A DNA stretch of 64,000 nucleotides, taken from positions 513,839,565-513,903,564 of the forward strand of contig NC_053390.1 in assembly GCF_905171765.1 (NCBI RefSeq), written 5' to 3'. The DNA comes from Bufo bufo (taxonomy: Eukaryota > Chordata > Amphibia > Anura > Bufonidae). A program made the position numbers and the translations under genes. Under the pieces are notes generated by a model. That model did not search any database. It had not been told where the DNA came from and was given only the letters and a program-made list of their open reading frames with translations. Shown here in pieces: positions 22,130 through 32,455 of the stretch. How positions within the stretch are numbered: position 1 is the first letter of the stretch; each line of letters opens with the position of its first letter.

Positions 22130-24059
22130 TCATGCTGGTGGTGGTGAGGTTGCTAGTGTTCATGCCCCGGCTCATTTTTGTATGGCACAAGTTGCAAACT
22201 ACTATTCTTTTGTCGTCCGCACTTAACTCAAAAAAGCACCAAACTGCGGAACATCTATCCCTTGACAAGGGAGATTTCCGCAAAGGGGTGCTCTGTGGAA
22301 CAGTTGCGGGCCTGTTTGGTGTGGCCTGCCTTTTCCCTTTTTCCATCCCACTGCCTCTTCTAGCCTGTTGCAGTGCTGCAGATCCCTCCCCCTCTGTACT
22401 GCTGTCCTCGCTCGGCTTTCCACCTTCCCAGGTTGGGTCAGTGACCTCATCGTCCACCACCTCCTGTCACGAGTTGGAGGTCCCAAGAGAGACCACGCGT
22501 CGTCAAGCAATAAACGGAAATCAGGTACAGACACATAAGAGTTTATTGTACAAACATAAACCAGGGAAGGCAGCACAGACAAAACATGAGCTCTATGTAC
22601 CGTCAGCACAGTGGGAGAAAATCCCCACTGCGCCACTGTCTAGTAATACTCCAGAGGGGCGTGACTAAGCAACTCCTGGTATTCACTAGAGCCCCAGATG
22701 GTAGGGTTAGACTTTGCAGCAGGAAGTTGCCAGGGTCCACTCTGGAGCGTGAACTAGACAGTGACAGCAGGAACGATTGGACAACAGGTACCAGAAGGTA
22801 CCGACGGCCCATAGGCATACATAACGGATAAGCAAATACAAACAGGGCAACTAATAACACAAGCAGGAGTACATAGCAAGGAAACAGGAGCGACAATGAG
22901 CAGAGAAGGACTTGCTCCACCAGTAGTAAACTGCATGGCCTTGCGCATTGCACTCTGCTGCAAAGAAAGGTGCAGCAAGGGCTTGCTGAACAGAGAAATA
23001 TAACATAACAAACATAACTGGCAGAACAGATAACAGAAACATAGGAAAGAGGACGGGACAAGTAGGAAACCCACAGAGCACAGACAGACAGACAGGGATC
23101 CCATGGGTCAGCAGCATGGGAGAGTGAGTACAAACAGGAGCAGGACAAGACAACACACACCAGGAGAGCTGACCCAGAACTGAGGAAACCTCAGCCTTAT
23201 ATACAGGTTTCATGGGTGCAGCAGAGAAGCCACACCCATGGAGCAGACAGAGGATCAACTCCAAATAGGCACACAGGGGAGTTAACCCGCAAAGAACCAC
23301 AAATAACACAGGAACGAAACTTCAGCGAGGAGCGCAGAACGAGCAAGGACGTAAGGTCACACTCAGAGGTAACGACTGTGACACCTCCTCTTCCACTTCC
23401 TCACTCTGATCATCCTCCTGATTTGTTGACCTAACCACAACCTCAGTGATTGACAACTGTGTCTCATCCTCTTCATCAACCTCTTGAGACAGTAATTGCG
23501 GTTGACTCATTGGCAACTGTGTCTCATCATCATCCACCTCATTAAACACTAATTGCTGTTCCCCACCATCATGTTCTTGTGACTGTGGATGCTCAAGAGG
23601 TTGGGAATCAGGGCACAAGATCTCATGTCCCTTTTCAAGCGTGCTTGGCGAGAGGGCCAAATCAAGTAATGGTAATGAAAAGAGGTCCTCGGAATATCCG
23701 AGTGTGGGATCACTTGTTTGGCCAGACTGTACATGGTGGGAGGATCAGGGTGAGGATTGTGTTGACCAGACTCATGACTACTGAGACTGGACTTCGTGGA
23801 AGACAAAGTGGTGCTTAACCGACTAGAAGTATTATCTGCTGCAATCCAACCGACCACCTGGTCGTACTGGTCTGACATCAAGAGTGGTGTGCTGCACCGC
23901 CCTGCAAACTAGGACATGAAACTAGGTATTGTGGATGATTGTTTTTCTTGTGCTCTGGCAGCAGGCACAGTTTCAACGCGCCAAGGGCCACGGCCTATGC
24001 GTGCACCATCAGCATTAGAGCCTCTCCCCGTCCCTTACTGCTCGCCTTCTTCATTTTAA
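22130..24059. repeat. Tandem duplication unit, copy 2 (1930 bp)
   Basis: Matches 20193-22129 apart from a few substitutions and a 7-base loss (GAAGGAG-type) near 23740. The junction at 22129/22130 joins TTCATTTTAA to TCATGCTGG without obvious homology beyond one or two bases, suggesting end joining rather than unequal exchange. Confidence 0.95.
22465..23383 (-). mobile_element. Solo LTR (copy 2), duplicated with its flanks
   Basis: Identical in length (919 bp) and context to copy 1, with CCTCC at 22460-22464 and 23384-23388. It arose by the segmental tandem duplication rather than a second insertion, because the flanking transposase sequence is duplicated too. Confidence 0.9.
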
Positions 24060-24119
24060 ATGTTATCTATGCTTGAAAGTATGTCACACGTACAGTAGCG
24101 TAGGATTTGGAACTGTATG

Positions 24120-24825
24120 TGCAAAACATTTTTTAAAGGTATTTGTGATTAGGAAACATTATACAGGACAGGTAACACAGGTAATGTCACTGTTCGCAGT
24201 GTCTACGGAAAAAGGTACACTGGATGTCACTGATATTTTAGGGATGCACATACTTTAAACAGGAGTTGTGGCGCGGATAATTTAACTGTCCGCAGCTGAC
24301 ACCGTCTACAGAAAAAGGTACACTGGATGTCACTGATATTTTAGGGATGCACATACTTTAAACAGGAGTTGTGGCGCGGATAATTTAACTGTCTGCAGCT
24401 GACACCGTCTACAGAAAAAGTGCAGTTGATGTCACTGATATTTTAGGGATGTGAACACTTTAAACAGGAGATGTGGTGGGGATAATTTAACTGTCCGCAG
24501 CGGACACTGTCTACGGAAAAAGTACACTAGATGTCACTGATATGTTAGAGATGCGCACATTTTAAACAGGAGATGTGGTGCAGATAATTTAACTATCCAC
24601 AGCGGACTCCGTCTACGGAAAAAGGTATACTGGATGTCACTGATATTTTAGGGATGCGCACACTTTAAACAGGAGATGCGGCGAGGATAATTTAACTGTC
24701 TGCAGCGCACTTCGTCCATGGAAAAAGTGCACTGGATATCACTGATATTTTAGGGATGCGCACACTTTACACAGGAGATGTGGCACGAATAATTTAACTG
24801 TGTGCAGCGGCCTATTACATGGTAT
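24120..24825. repeat. 103-bp minisatellite, right arm of hAT-B
   Basis: About six units containing GATGTCACTGATATTTTAGG and GATAATTTAACTGTCCGCAG; unit starts are spaced roughly 101-104 bases. Related in position and partly in sequence to 4685-5045 of hAT-1. Confidence 0.9.
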
Positions 24826-25143
24826 TAAGCGCAGCATGCGCTAAAAATATATATTTCTGCTGTCACACACAATAGTCCTTAAAAGAACTTTGAGGTCTCT
24901 GAAAAGTTTTTTGTATAAAAATCTCCCTATTACGCTCCGTACACTGTCTGTCCCTAACACTGAGCAATTTAGCACAGGTTGTGCTACAAACATATATTGC
25001 TGCTGTCACACACAATAGTCCTTACAAGGACTTTTGGGTCTCTGAAACGTTTTTGCACCAAAAAAAATTAAATTACACTACCTTCACTCTCTGTCCCTTC
25101 CTATGCTCAGCTCTCCCTGACTACGAATGAGCCGAACATGAGT

Positions 25144-25232
25144 CATCAGGTGCTATATAGCACCTGATGACGAGTTCCGTCCAGCCAATCACTGTAATGC
25201 CAGTAGCAAACATGGCTACTGGCATTACAGTG
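25144..25232. repeat. Subterminal palindromes of hAT-B
   Basis: A 26-base perfect palindrome at 25144-25169 (CATCAGGTGCTAT and its complement) is followed by a hairpin at 25190-25232 with a 17-base stem ACTGTAATGCCAGTAGC. The second hairpin is the eroded counterpart of 5257-5444 in hAT-1. Confidence 0.85.
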
Positions 25233-25337
25233 AGAGGAGTACTAACCTGCGGTACTCGGCCCAGTACCACCATGTGCCGAGCATCGAGATGCTCGAGCCG
25301 AACAGGTGTTCGACCGAGCATGCTCGATGAACATCTA

Positions 25338-25745
25338 ATGTACCTCCAGTCACATCATCAAAAGTTGTTTTCTGTCAGGTGAATGACTAATTTTTGAGGC
25401 CTGTACTCCATTGTCTCTACAGTAAAAATGTTATCCAGAGACCGCCTAATGTACCTCCAGCCACATCATCACAAGTTCTTTTCTGTAAGGTTAATGCCTA
25501 ATTTTTGGAGCCTGTACTCCAGTTGCCTACAATAATTTTTTTATCCAGTGACCGCCTAATGCACCTCCAGCCACATCATCACAAGTTATTTTCTGTCAGG
25601 TGAATGCCTAGTTTTTGGGGCCTGTACTCCAGTGGCCTACAGTAAAATTTGTATTCAGTGATCGCCTAATGTACCTCCAGCCACATAATCACAAGTTCTT
25701 TTCTGTCAGGTTAATGCCTAGTTTTTGGGGCCTGTACTCCCGTCC
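25338..25745. repeat. 110-bp minisatellite of hAT-A, right of the hAT-B insertion
   Basis: Units begin CTAATGTACCTCCAGCC at about 25335, 25446, 25556 and 25667 and contain GGGGCCTGTACTCC. This continues the array interrupted at 17488. Confidence 0.9.
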
Positions 25746-26055
25746 CTAAAATAAAACTTTTCTAGGCTCCAGCAGGGCACATTTTTGAGAGTTTCCCTTT
25801 AAGATGGATAAAAATGGCCCCTGATTAAAATACATATTTTTTGTGGGAATTTTTGCCATTGATCCTCCTGTGGTATGTCACTGTCCATGTTGTGGGACTA
25901 TTTGTGCACTTCTAGTAAGTATTTGGTGGTTGCAAATATGACCTGAAGGTTTTTCAGGTTCGCCAGCCATTAAAGTTAAGGGGGCCTGCCGCGAACGCAC
26001 AGTTCACAAACATTTGATCGCGAACGCGCGTTCGCGACCCATCCCAGCCATCACT

Positions 26056-26592
26056 CACCATCACTGAGGCTAGTCATTTGCTGCAGTGGCACACGTGACT
26101 TCATCCATCTGGAAGTTGACAGATGTGGACAGTAAGCAGGGAGCAAATAGTTATTGAATTTTCCAAACAGGTACCGCAGACTGTGGTGTAAATAAAATAA
26201 AAAAAGTTATACAAATGCAGTATTATATAATGTATATCAATTCAATGAACATGCACATCTCTCATACAATGTCAACATAACCTTATTGTTAGTCCAAATT
26301 ATCTAAGCACATTATTGCATTAAGAAAAGTATGAAGCCCGATTTTGCATTGTAGCAATGTTTTAATTCAAAGCTTTAAAGTAGACTTGACTAATACTCTT
26401 CCACTGCAGAAATCCAAAGGTTTCTGGCACAGATATACTGTGTAAGCAGCAGATCTGCATGGGGATTAGCCCCATTGTAATTCAATGGGATTAGTCCTTG
26501 ATGTTTTCATCTGCAATAAACAGCATGCGGTCAAAAATCTGCATGAAAATTTTCTGTGGCATGTGAATGGGGTTGTGGAGAACCCATTGACA
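26056..26592. other. No recognisable gene or element
   Basis: AT-rich spacer between the end of hAT-A and the next Tc1 derivative. Nothing recognised. Confidence 0.55.
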
Positions 26593-26594
26593 TA

Positions 26595-27533
26595 CAGTAC
26601 AGACCAAAAGTTTGGACACACCTTCTCATTCAAAGAGTTTTCTTTATTTTCATGACTATGAAAATTGTAGATTCACACTGAAGGCATCAAAACTATGAAT
26701 TAACACATGTGGAATTATATACATAACAAACAAGTGTGAAACAACTGAAAATATGTCACATTCTAGGTTCTTCAAAGTAGCCACCTTTTGCTTTGATTAC
26801 TGCTTTGCACACTCTTGGCATTCTCTTGATGAGCTTCAAGAGGTAGTCCCCTGAAATGGTTTTCACTTCACAGGTGTGCCCTGTCAGGTTTAATAAGTGG
26901 GATTTCTTGCCTTATAAATGGGGTTGGGACCATCAGTGTCGTTGAGGAGAAGTCAGGTGGACACACAGCTGATAGTCCTACTGAATAGACTGTTAGAATT
27001 TGTATTATGGCAAGTAAAAAGCAGCTAAATAAAGAAAAACGAATGGCCATCATTACTTTAAGAAATGAAGGTCAGTCAGTCAGCCGAAAAATTGGGAAAA
27101 CTTTGAAAGTAAGGGCTATTTGACCATGAAGGAGAGTGATGGGTTGCTGCGCCAGATGACCTGGCCTCCACAGTCACTGGACCTGAACCCAATCGAGATG
27201 GTTTGGGGTGAGCTGGACCGCAGAGTGAAGGCAAAAGGGCCAACAAGTGCTAAGCATCTCTGGGAATTCCTTCAAGACTGTTGGAAGACCATTTCAGGGG
27301 ACTATCTCTTGAAGCTCATCAAGAGAATGCCAAGAGTGTGCAAAGCAGTAATCAAAGCAAAAGGTGGCTACTTTGAAGAACCTAGAATATGACATATTTT
27401 CAGTTGTGTCACACTTGTTTGTTATGTATATAATTCCACATGTGTTAATTCATAGTTTTGATGCCTTCATAGTCATGAAAATAAAGAAAACTCTTTGAAT
27501 GAGAAGGTGTGTCCAAACTTTTGGTCTGTACTG
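26595..27533 (+). mobile_element. 939-bp deleted Tc1-like element, copy 1
   Basis: Termini CAGTACAGACCAAAAGTTTG and complement, flanked by TA on both sides (26593-26594, 27534-27535) as in Tc1/mariner insertion. The left part (about 26780-26860) is an inverted copy of the transposase 3' end found at 27285-27392, so the element has long inverted arms of about 250 bases. An equally long copy lies at 59066-60004 in opposite orientation. Confidence 0.9.
27007..27392 (+). pseudogene. Tc1 transposase remnant (N-terminal stub fused to C-terminus)
   Basis: ATG at 27007 opens a 38-codon stub (MASKKQLNKEKRMAIITLRN...) corresponding to the start of the helix-turn-helix region and ends at TGA 27121-27123. 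A second, shifted frame to 27392 encodes the C-terminus with WPPQSLDLNPIEMVWGELDRR, including the catalytic Glu in NPIE. The middle of the protein, with both catalytic Asp residues, is deleted. It is not an enzyme. The downstream frame is kept open in both genomic copies, which may only reflect recent spread. Confidence 0.85.
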
Positions 27534-27535
27534 TA

Positions 27536-28062
27536 CATGGATGAATGATGCAGATTTCTACGTAGGATTTGTGCCCAAATTCATGTCAAATTTGAGGCCT
27601 AGCCATTTATTTTCTTATAGCATTAATACTTCTAATCTTCCTAGTCCAGAATGCCAGGACCACTTTGATGAGTGATGAAATATCAGAGACACATACAGTA
27701 AGCAGTTTTGGGGTATATTTGAGGCTGAAGATTTTGCTCCTATGGGCGATATGGTTTGCAGAAGTTCATGCATATGCTTCAAATTTAACCCCATGCAGAT
27801 GTGTGAAATAATTTGCTAGCCACAGAAATTTTTGTAAAATAACATGGGCGGGGCCTTACAGGTCATTCTAGCTCTAACTATAAAGCAATATCAGCATTGC
27901 AATGGCTGCTTTTACTGACTATCTACCTATTATTGGTCACCCAGCCGCTGTGCCCTATGAAGACTAACATTGTAACACTTAAATAGCTCTACTGAATATT
28001 ATAAGACTTTACACAGGCAACTTCTATATCTATATTACTATTCATTATTACTATTTCATTAT
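27536..28062. other. No recognisable gene or element
   Basis: Unremarkable AT-rich spacer; nothing recognised. Confidence 0.55.
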
Positions 28063-28602
28063 TAGTGATGAGTGGCAGGGGCTATATTCGAATTCGAATA
28101 TTCACGAATATTTTGTGGAATATTCGTCATATATTCAAGAATTTGAGAATTCAAGAATTCAAGATTATTTCATTGAATGCGAGAAATCGGCAATGTAAAA
28201 ATCGCGTAATGCGAATTTGTAACGCGAAATACAGGCGTGGGTCACTTTGGCTACATTTTTCAGCTTTATATGCAGATAGAGTCAAGTGCTTCAATATATT
28301 TGCGATTGCGCTAATCGGCAGTGATTAGAATATTTTTTCGCACTACGTGCAACTTCACATTTTAGCAGGTCTGACTACAGATTACTGATTGGTGCACCAA
28401 GTAATGTTGTGAACTTGACATTGCTTCCTTCTCAGTGGCCCACAAGCAAGAATCAGGGAGGAATCATGTGTTCAGATGGAAAAAAAATGCTGAATATTCA
28501 ATATAACGAAAATTTAACACTATATTCTAAATGTTCTCAAATTCTCAAAGTGGTAATATTCACGATAAAATTCGCTATTCGAATATTCGTGCTCAACACT
28601 AC
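28063..28602. mobile_element. hAT-like MITE with GAATATTCG-rich ends
   Basis: Left end TAGTGATGAGTGGCAGGGGC then ATTCGAATTCGAATATTC; right end complement of TAGTGTTGAGCACGAATATT. TAGTG(T/A)TGAG(C/T) is the terminal motif of small hAT elements in this window (also 32049). No clean target duplication seen. Confidence 0.55.
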
Positions 28603-28639
28603 TGTCTGGAAGATAATTACTGTATGTAACCCAATCATC

Positions 28640-29640
28640 TCAACAGACAGAGGGCTTCTATTACATGGCTCCCTCTTAGTGAAACATGCTGGCAGACCCA
28701 GTTTGACCCTTTTTCAGGGCAACTTGGGGCTGTCCAGTCTCTGTTATTCAGGGTTGAGATCAGTCTGCTGGGATAATCCATCCGCGTTGCCATTCTGTTT
28801 TCCGGGCCGGTACTGGATGGTAAAGTTGTAGGGTTGGAGTGCCAGACTCCATCTCAGTAGCCGGCCATTGTCTCCTGCAACCCAGTTTAGCCATACAAGC
28901 GGGTTATGGTCTGTAACAAGTGTGAACTCCTGTCCGTATAAATATGGAGTCAATTTCTTTAAGGCCCACACCAGGGCTAAACACTTTTTCTCCACTGCCG
29001 CGTAGCTGACCTCTCGGGGAAGAAGCTTTCTACTAAGGTAGGCGACAGGGTGCTCTCCCCCATCTTCTCCCACCTGGGTCAAAACTCCCCCCAGTCCGAA
29101 CATTGAAGCATCTGTATGGACCATAAAGCGTTTATTAGGAACTGGGGCAGCCAAGATGGGAGCATGAACTAATGCAGTCTTAAGTGCTTCGAATGCAGTT
29201 TCACAGTTAGGAGACCACCGGACCTCCCGGGGTAAATTTTTCTTGGTCAGGTTAGTCAGGGGTTTGGCAATGGCGCTATAGTCTGGTATAAAGCGCCTGT
29301 AATACCCGGTTGTGCCCAGGAAGGTCAGTACTTGGGTTTTGGTGCGAGGTGTGGGCCAGTTAGTGACAGCCTCAATCTTAGCAGGCTCAGGTCGCTGTTT
29401 TCCACACCCCACCCAGTGTCCTACTTACTGGACCTCAGAGCCCGAATCTGATCCAGCACCGTTTCAATGTGAGCTAAGTGTTCCTCCCAGGACTCACTAT
29501 AGATCGCTATGTCATCCAGGTACGCACAAGCGAAATCCTGGAAGCCATCAAGGAGTCTATCCACCAAGCGCTGGAACGTGGCTAGGGCATTTTTCATCTC
29601 GAATGGCATGACCATAAACTGGTACAAACCAAAATAGTAG
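28640..29640 (-). pseudogene. Ty3/gypsy pol fragment (reverse transcriptase and RNase H)
   Basis: Minus strand. The upstream piece (29640-29421) carries RT motifs FGLYQFMVMPF and the active-site YLDDI. The downstream piece (29412-28744) continues with FLGTTGYYRRFIPDYS (RT thumb/connection) and an RNase H-like domain: VHTDASMFGLGG, AAVEKKCLALVWALKK and LVTDHNPLVWL supply the D/E/D residues, ending in the YRPGKQNGNADGLS motif. Between them about 17 codons are deleted, with a frameshift and an in-frame stop (VQ-stop where VQYLGH is usual). Protease, integrase and LTRs are absent. An inactive fragment. Confidence 0.9.
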
Positions 29641-29705
29641 ACTATTGTAGAATAAGGAACACAAATTACCTTTGAGTAGATAATTCTAGAAGAGGACATT
29701 TTCAT

Positions 29706-31192
29706 TCGTTCTAATAGGGAGAGGCAGAGTCACAGTCATGATGTGATAAAAGCAGATAAATGCCTATGCAAGTAAATGGTCTTTATGAAATATTTTAAAA
29801 GCTTTTTGTATTTAAGATTATTTCTGTGCAAGGTTTATTGACCTTCTATTGCTATTTTTTTCTTATCTAAGCCTCTAAGAGTTAACAGACTACACCATGC
29901 ATAGTTTAGGGACGAATATGTTCTGACAATAATTTAGATTATGTATACAAATGCTCGGGGTTATGCACTCGGGTTCATTGTAATATGATGTGAAATTTGA
30001 AAGGAACTTTTTTTTTTCAATCATGACTCAGCCTTTGTAATCTTTTAAACTGGATCTAAGCTAACTTTTCTACGGCATGTTAAAAACGAAGAAACCAAAA
30101 AGGCTTCATGGCACATTTAGGAAGTGTCTTTGTTGAGACTTGCTTGGACATTCCGCACATATTTAAAGGTTTCTTTAAACAAAACTCTGCTTCATTGTGG
30201 TATCGTATCAGTGGCTGGAAGCACACACTGATGTGATCATTACTATAGAGTATTACTGAGGTCTTAATATGAATAACACCCACTAAAATATGATTGATAT
30301 ATGCTTTTCATGAAATGTAGGTCTTCTTACTCACACAAAGGATATTAGGTCAAACATGTAATATACATCAGCATCTTAACTGGTACACACACTAGATGTG
30401 AGCAAATTGATTTGGCAAAAATCTAATTATTTGAGAATTTTTCAATGAATTCTGATTTTGGTGAATCTGAAACCTTGGGGATTCATATGGCTTCAGTACC
30501 TAAAAATGCGGGCCATAATTTCACAGTTTAGAAGTCAGAGAAGAAGGAATCTTTGGACCTTCAGAGATGCATGACTTTTTATAAAAATAGAGGAATTTTT
30601 TAACTTTACTTAATAGAATTTTTGAATCTGTTGGCTAATTTGATTGAATCAGACTTGAAACAAATTTTTGGGAAATATGCTTGTCTCTATATATAGATAT
30701 AATAGCCTTCGAGTTTAGGCTAGCAGAGGGCCCGAGGAGGCAATCCCAAAGGAACTTGGCTAAACGCACTTTGGAGAATGAGGAGGAGGACTTCCAGTAT
30801 GGTCACTGTTGGTAATTTATTGTGGGGCTTTGCATTGCATACAGTCTGTCTTTGTTCACCTGTTCATGTATATTGCTATTGCAAAATTGTAGCTGTCAAC
30901 ATATACTGGTATAACATTGTATTCATAGTGGTCATATATGTTTTAATTAAATACCGGATAGTGAAATATACATTTTTCAGTCATAAAAATATTTTCATTT
31001 GGATGGTTCCTCCTCTTTTTTCATTTTAAAGTAAGATTGTAATATATGTATTTTAGACTTCTGTGGAATCAATAATAGAGGAATTTGTTCTTCCATTTTT
31101 TTTTTCTTTTAGAATTTCACTCTTTCTCTCCCCTTTTAAGCTCTGTATTACAAAGACAGCAGTAAATAATGTCAGAGTACACTAAGGCTACT
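29706..31192. other. No gene; one degenerate hAT-like MITE
   Basis: AT-rich. Around 30393-30690 a sequence starts CTAGATGTGAGCAAATTG and ends near GCTTGTCTCTAT, resembling a worn TAGAGATGAGC-type hAT MITE. The rest shows nothing recognisable. Confidence 0.45.
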
Positions 31193-31686
31193 TTCACACT
31201 GCCGTCCGGAGCGGGTCCGTCTGATGTTTCATCAGACGGATCCGCTCCTATAATGCAGACGTTTGCATCCATTCAGAACGGATCCGTCTGCATTATAACT
31301 TAGAAAAATTTCTAAGTGTGAAAGTAGCCTGAACGGATCCGTTCAGACTTTACATTGAAAGTCAATGGGGAACGGATCCGCTTGAAGATTGAGCCATATG
31401 GTGTCATCTTCAAACGGATCCGTCCCCATTGACTTACATTGTAAGTCTGGACGGATCCGCTTGCCTCCGCACGGCCAGGCGGACACCCGAACCCTGCAAG
31501 CAGCGTTCAGGTGTCCGCTCACTGAGCGGAGCGGAGGCTGAACGCTGGCAGACTGATGCATTCTCAGCGGATCCGCCTCCACTGAGAATGCATTAGGGCT
31601 GGACGGCTGCGTTCGGGGCCGCTTGTGAGCCCCTTCAAACGGAGCTCACGAGCGGACACCCGAACGCAGGTGTGAAAGTAGCCTAA
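31193..31686. mobile_element. 488-bp MITE with TAA target duplication and reiterated CGGATCCG
   Basis: GGCTACTTTCACAC at 31196 and its complement ending 31683, flanked by TAA (31193-31195, 31684-31686). The interior holds seven copies of the palindrome CGGATCCG and several nested hairpins. Harbinger-like by target duplication; no transposase. Confidence 0.8.
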
Positions 31687-32048
31687 CATATATAATTACA
31701 GGTAAATTCATGGTTGACAGTGTTAATAAGCAGCTCGTTTAAAAACACATTGGGCTATCAGATTTTTTATGCTTTTTAAAATTAAAAACCTAAAAATGAA
31801 CACACCAATATATATAGCTATAGGTAAATGCACAGTTGATGGTGCTAACAAATAGTCTATTTAAAAACACACTGGGCCATCTGATTTGTTATGCATTTTA
31901 AAATAAAAAACCTAAAAAAAAAAGAAAATGCTGCTTATTTGCATACACTTATAACCAGTAGAAAACTGTTTTTTGGGGGAAAATAAAGGCTGGCCTCTGT
32001 ACACGAAAACAAATAGTACTGACTATTTAGGGATCTCTGTGAGGCAGT
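31687..32048. other. Imperfect direct repeat, no gene
   Basis: Two related segments (about 31687-31790 and 31800-31920) share ATATATA(A/G)(T/C)TA(C/T)AGGTAAAT and TTTAAAAACACA(T/C)TGGGC. Otherwise nothing recognised. Confidence 0.6.
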
Positions 32049-32455
32049 TAGAGATGAGTGAAGTTTTCAAAAATTTCACAAAGAAGTTCGATTGATTACA
32101 AATTACTTCATCACAAATCGCATTCCATTGTATGTAGCGGGCACAATGACGGGGAACGACGATCATGCTGCCCCCTGACATTGAACCCCTCAGATGCCTT
32201 GTTCAACACTGATCCCGGCATCTGACAGTTACATTGAGGCCTTTTAGGGGTTAATCAGGGGTAAAAAAAAAACATACTCACCTCATCCATCTTCATTGAA
32301 GAAACTGGAAAAAATCTTGCGTGCGTTGATGTGATGACATTACCATGTAATCATGCTGGCTGGGCGTGGTGAAAAATGTGGCTTTGTGGCGAATCACATT
32401 TTTCCTGAACTTGAAATTGAAGTCAATTAATTTCACTTCAATTTGCTCAACACTA
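32049..32455. mobile_element. hAT-like MITE (TAGAGATGAGTGAAG end)
   Basis: Left TAGAGATGAGTGAAGTTTTC, right AATTTGCTCAACACTA, inverted forms of the same terminus. Interior AT-rich plus a short GC-rich block. Flanking octamers do not match well, so boundaries are approximate. Confidence 0.6.

Larger units (their letters stand above)
19154..24059 (-). pseudogene. hAT-B transposase: LTR-interrupted, partly duplicated, catalytic core deleted
   Basis: Minus-strand hAT transposase gene. The N-terminus starts MSDQYDQVVGWIAADN (21945 in one copy; again near 23875) and runs through an acidic region to QSEEVEEEV, where a solo LTR intervenes. Coding resumes with VDDEVTDPTW at 20520 and leads into an intact BED zinc finger: Cys89, Cys92, His113 and His118 of the 20523-19951 frame, within CNLCHTKMSRG and HMTSKH. 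Downstream, sequence matching about 2225-3265 of hAT-1 is missing (junction near 19840), removing both catalytic Asp motifs. The dimerisation block LACPATSVLSERVFSAAGG remains at 19336-19154. It cannot encode an active transposase. At most a DNA-binding BED fragment could be made, and I see no evidence of that. Confidence 0.85.
17489..25337 (-). mobile_element. hAT-B: 7.85-kb hAT element nested in hAT-A
   Basis: Left end TAGTCTTGATCGAGCACC (17489); right end GAGCATGCTCGATGAACATCTA (to 25337), the inverted form of the same terminus. Joining bases before and after gives CCAGTGACCAC + ATGTACCTCCAG, which matches the intact array unit CCAGTGACCGCCTAATGTACC, so the insertion point is clear. I do not find a clean 8-bp target duplication. 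Contents: 34-bp minisatellite, minus-strand transposase with a large internal deletion, two copies of a solo LTR within a tandem duplication, a 103-bp minisatellite and a subterminal hairpin. Same family as hAT-1. Confidence 0.85.
11294..26047 (+). mobile_element. hAT-A: large hAT transposon hosting nested hAT-B
   Basis: The left end AGAGATGCCCTTGCAGTTCACC and the right end (reverse complement GGGATGGGTCGCGAACGCG) resemble the AGAGATGGGTCGCGAAC-type terminus common in vertebrate ZBED hAT elements. Flanking octamers CCACCACT (11286-11293) and CCATCACT (26048-26055) match at 7 of 8 positions and are a plausible target duplication. Inside: a foldback insertion, a 39-bp minisatellite, the plus-strand transposase relic, and a 110-bp minisatellite split by hAT-B. 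Without hAT-B the element would be about 6.9 kb. The ends are diverged, so boundaries could be off by a few bases. Confidence 0.65.

Noticed and set aside
17489..25337. 8-bp target duplication for hAT-B
   Set aside because: GTGACCAC and ATGTACCT do not match; the insertion is supported by array continuity instead.
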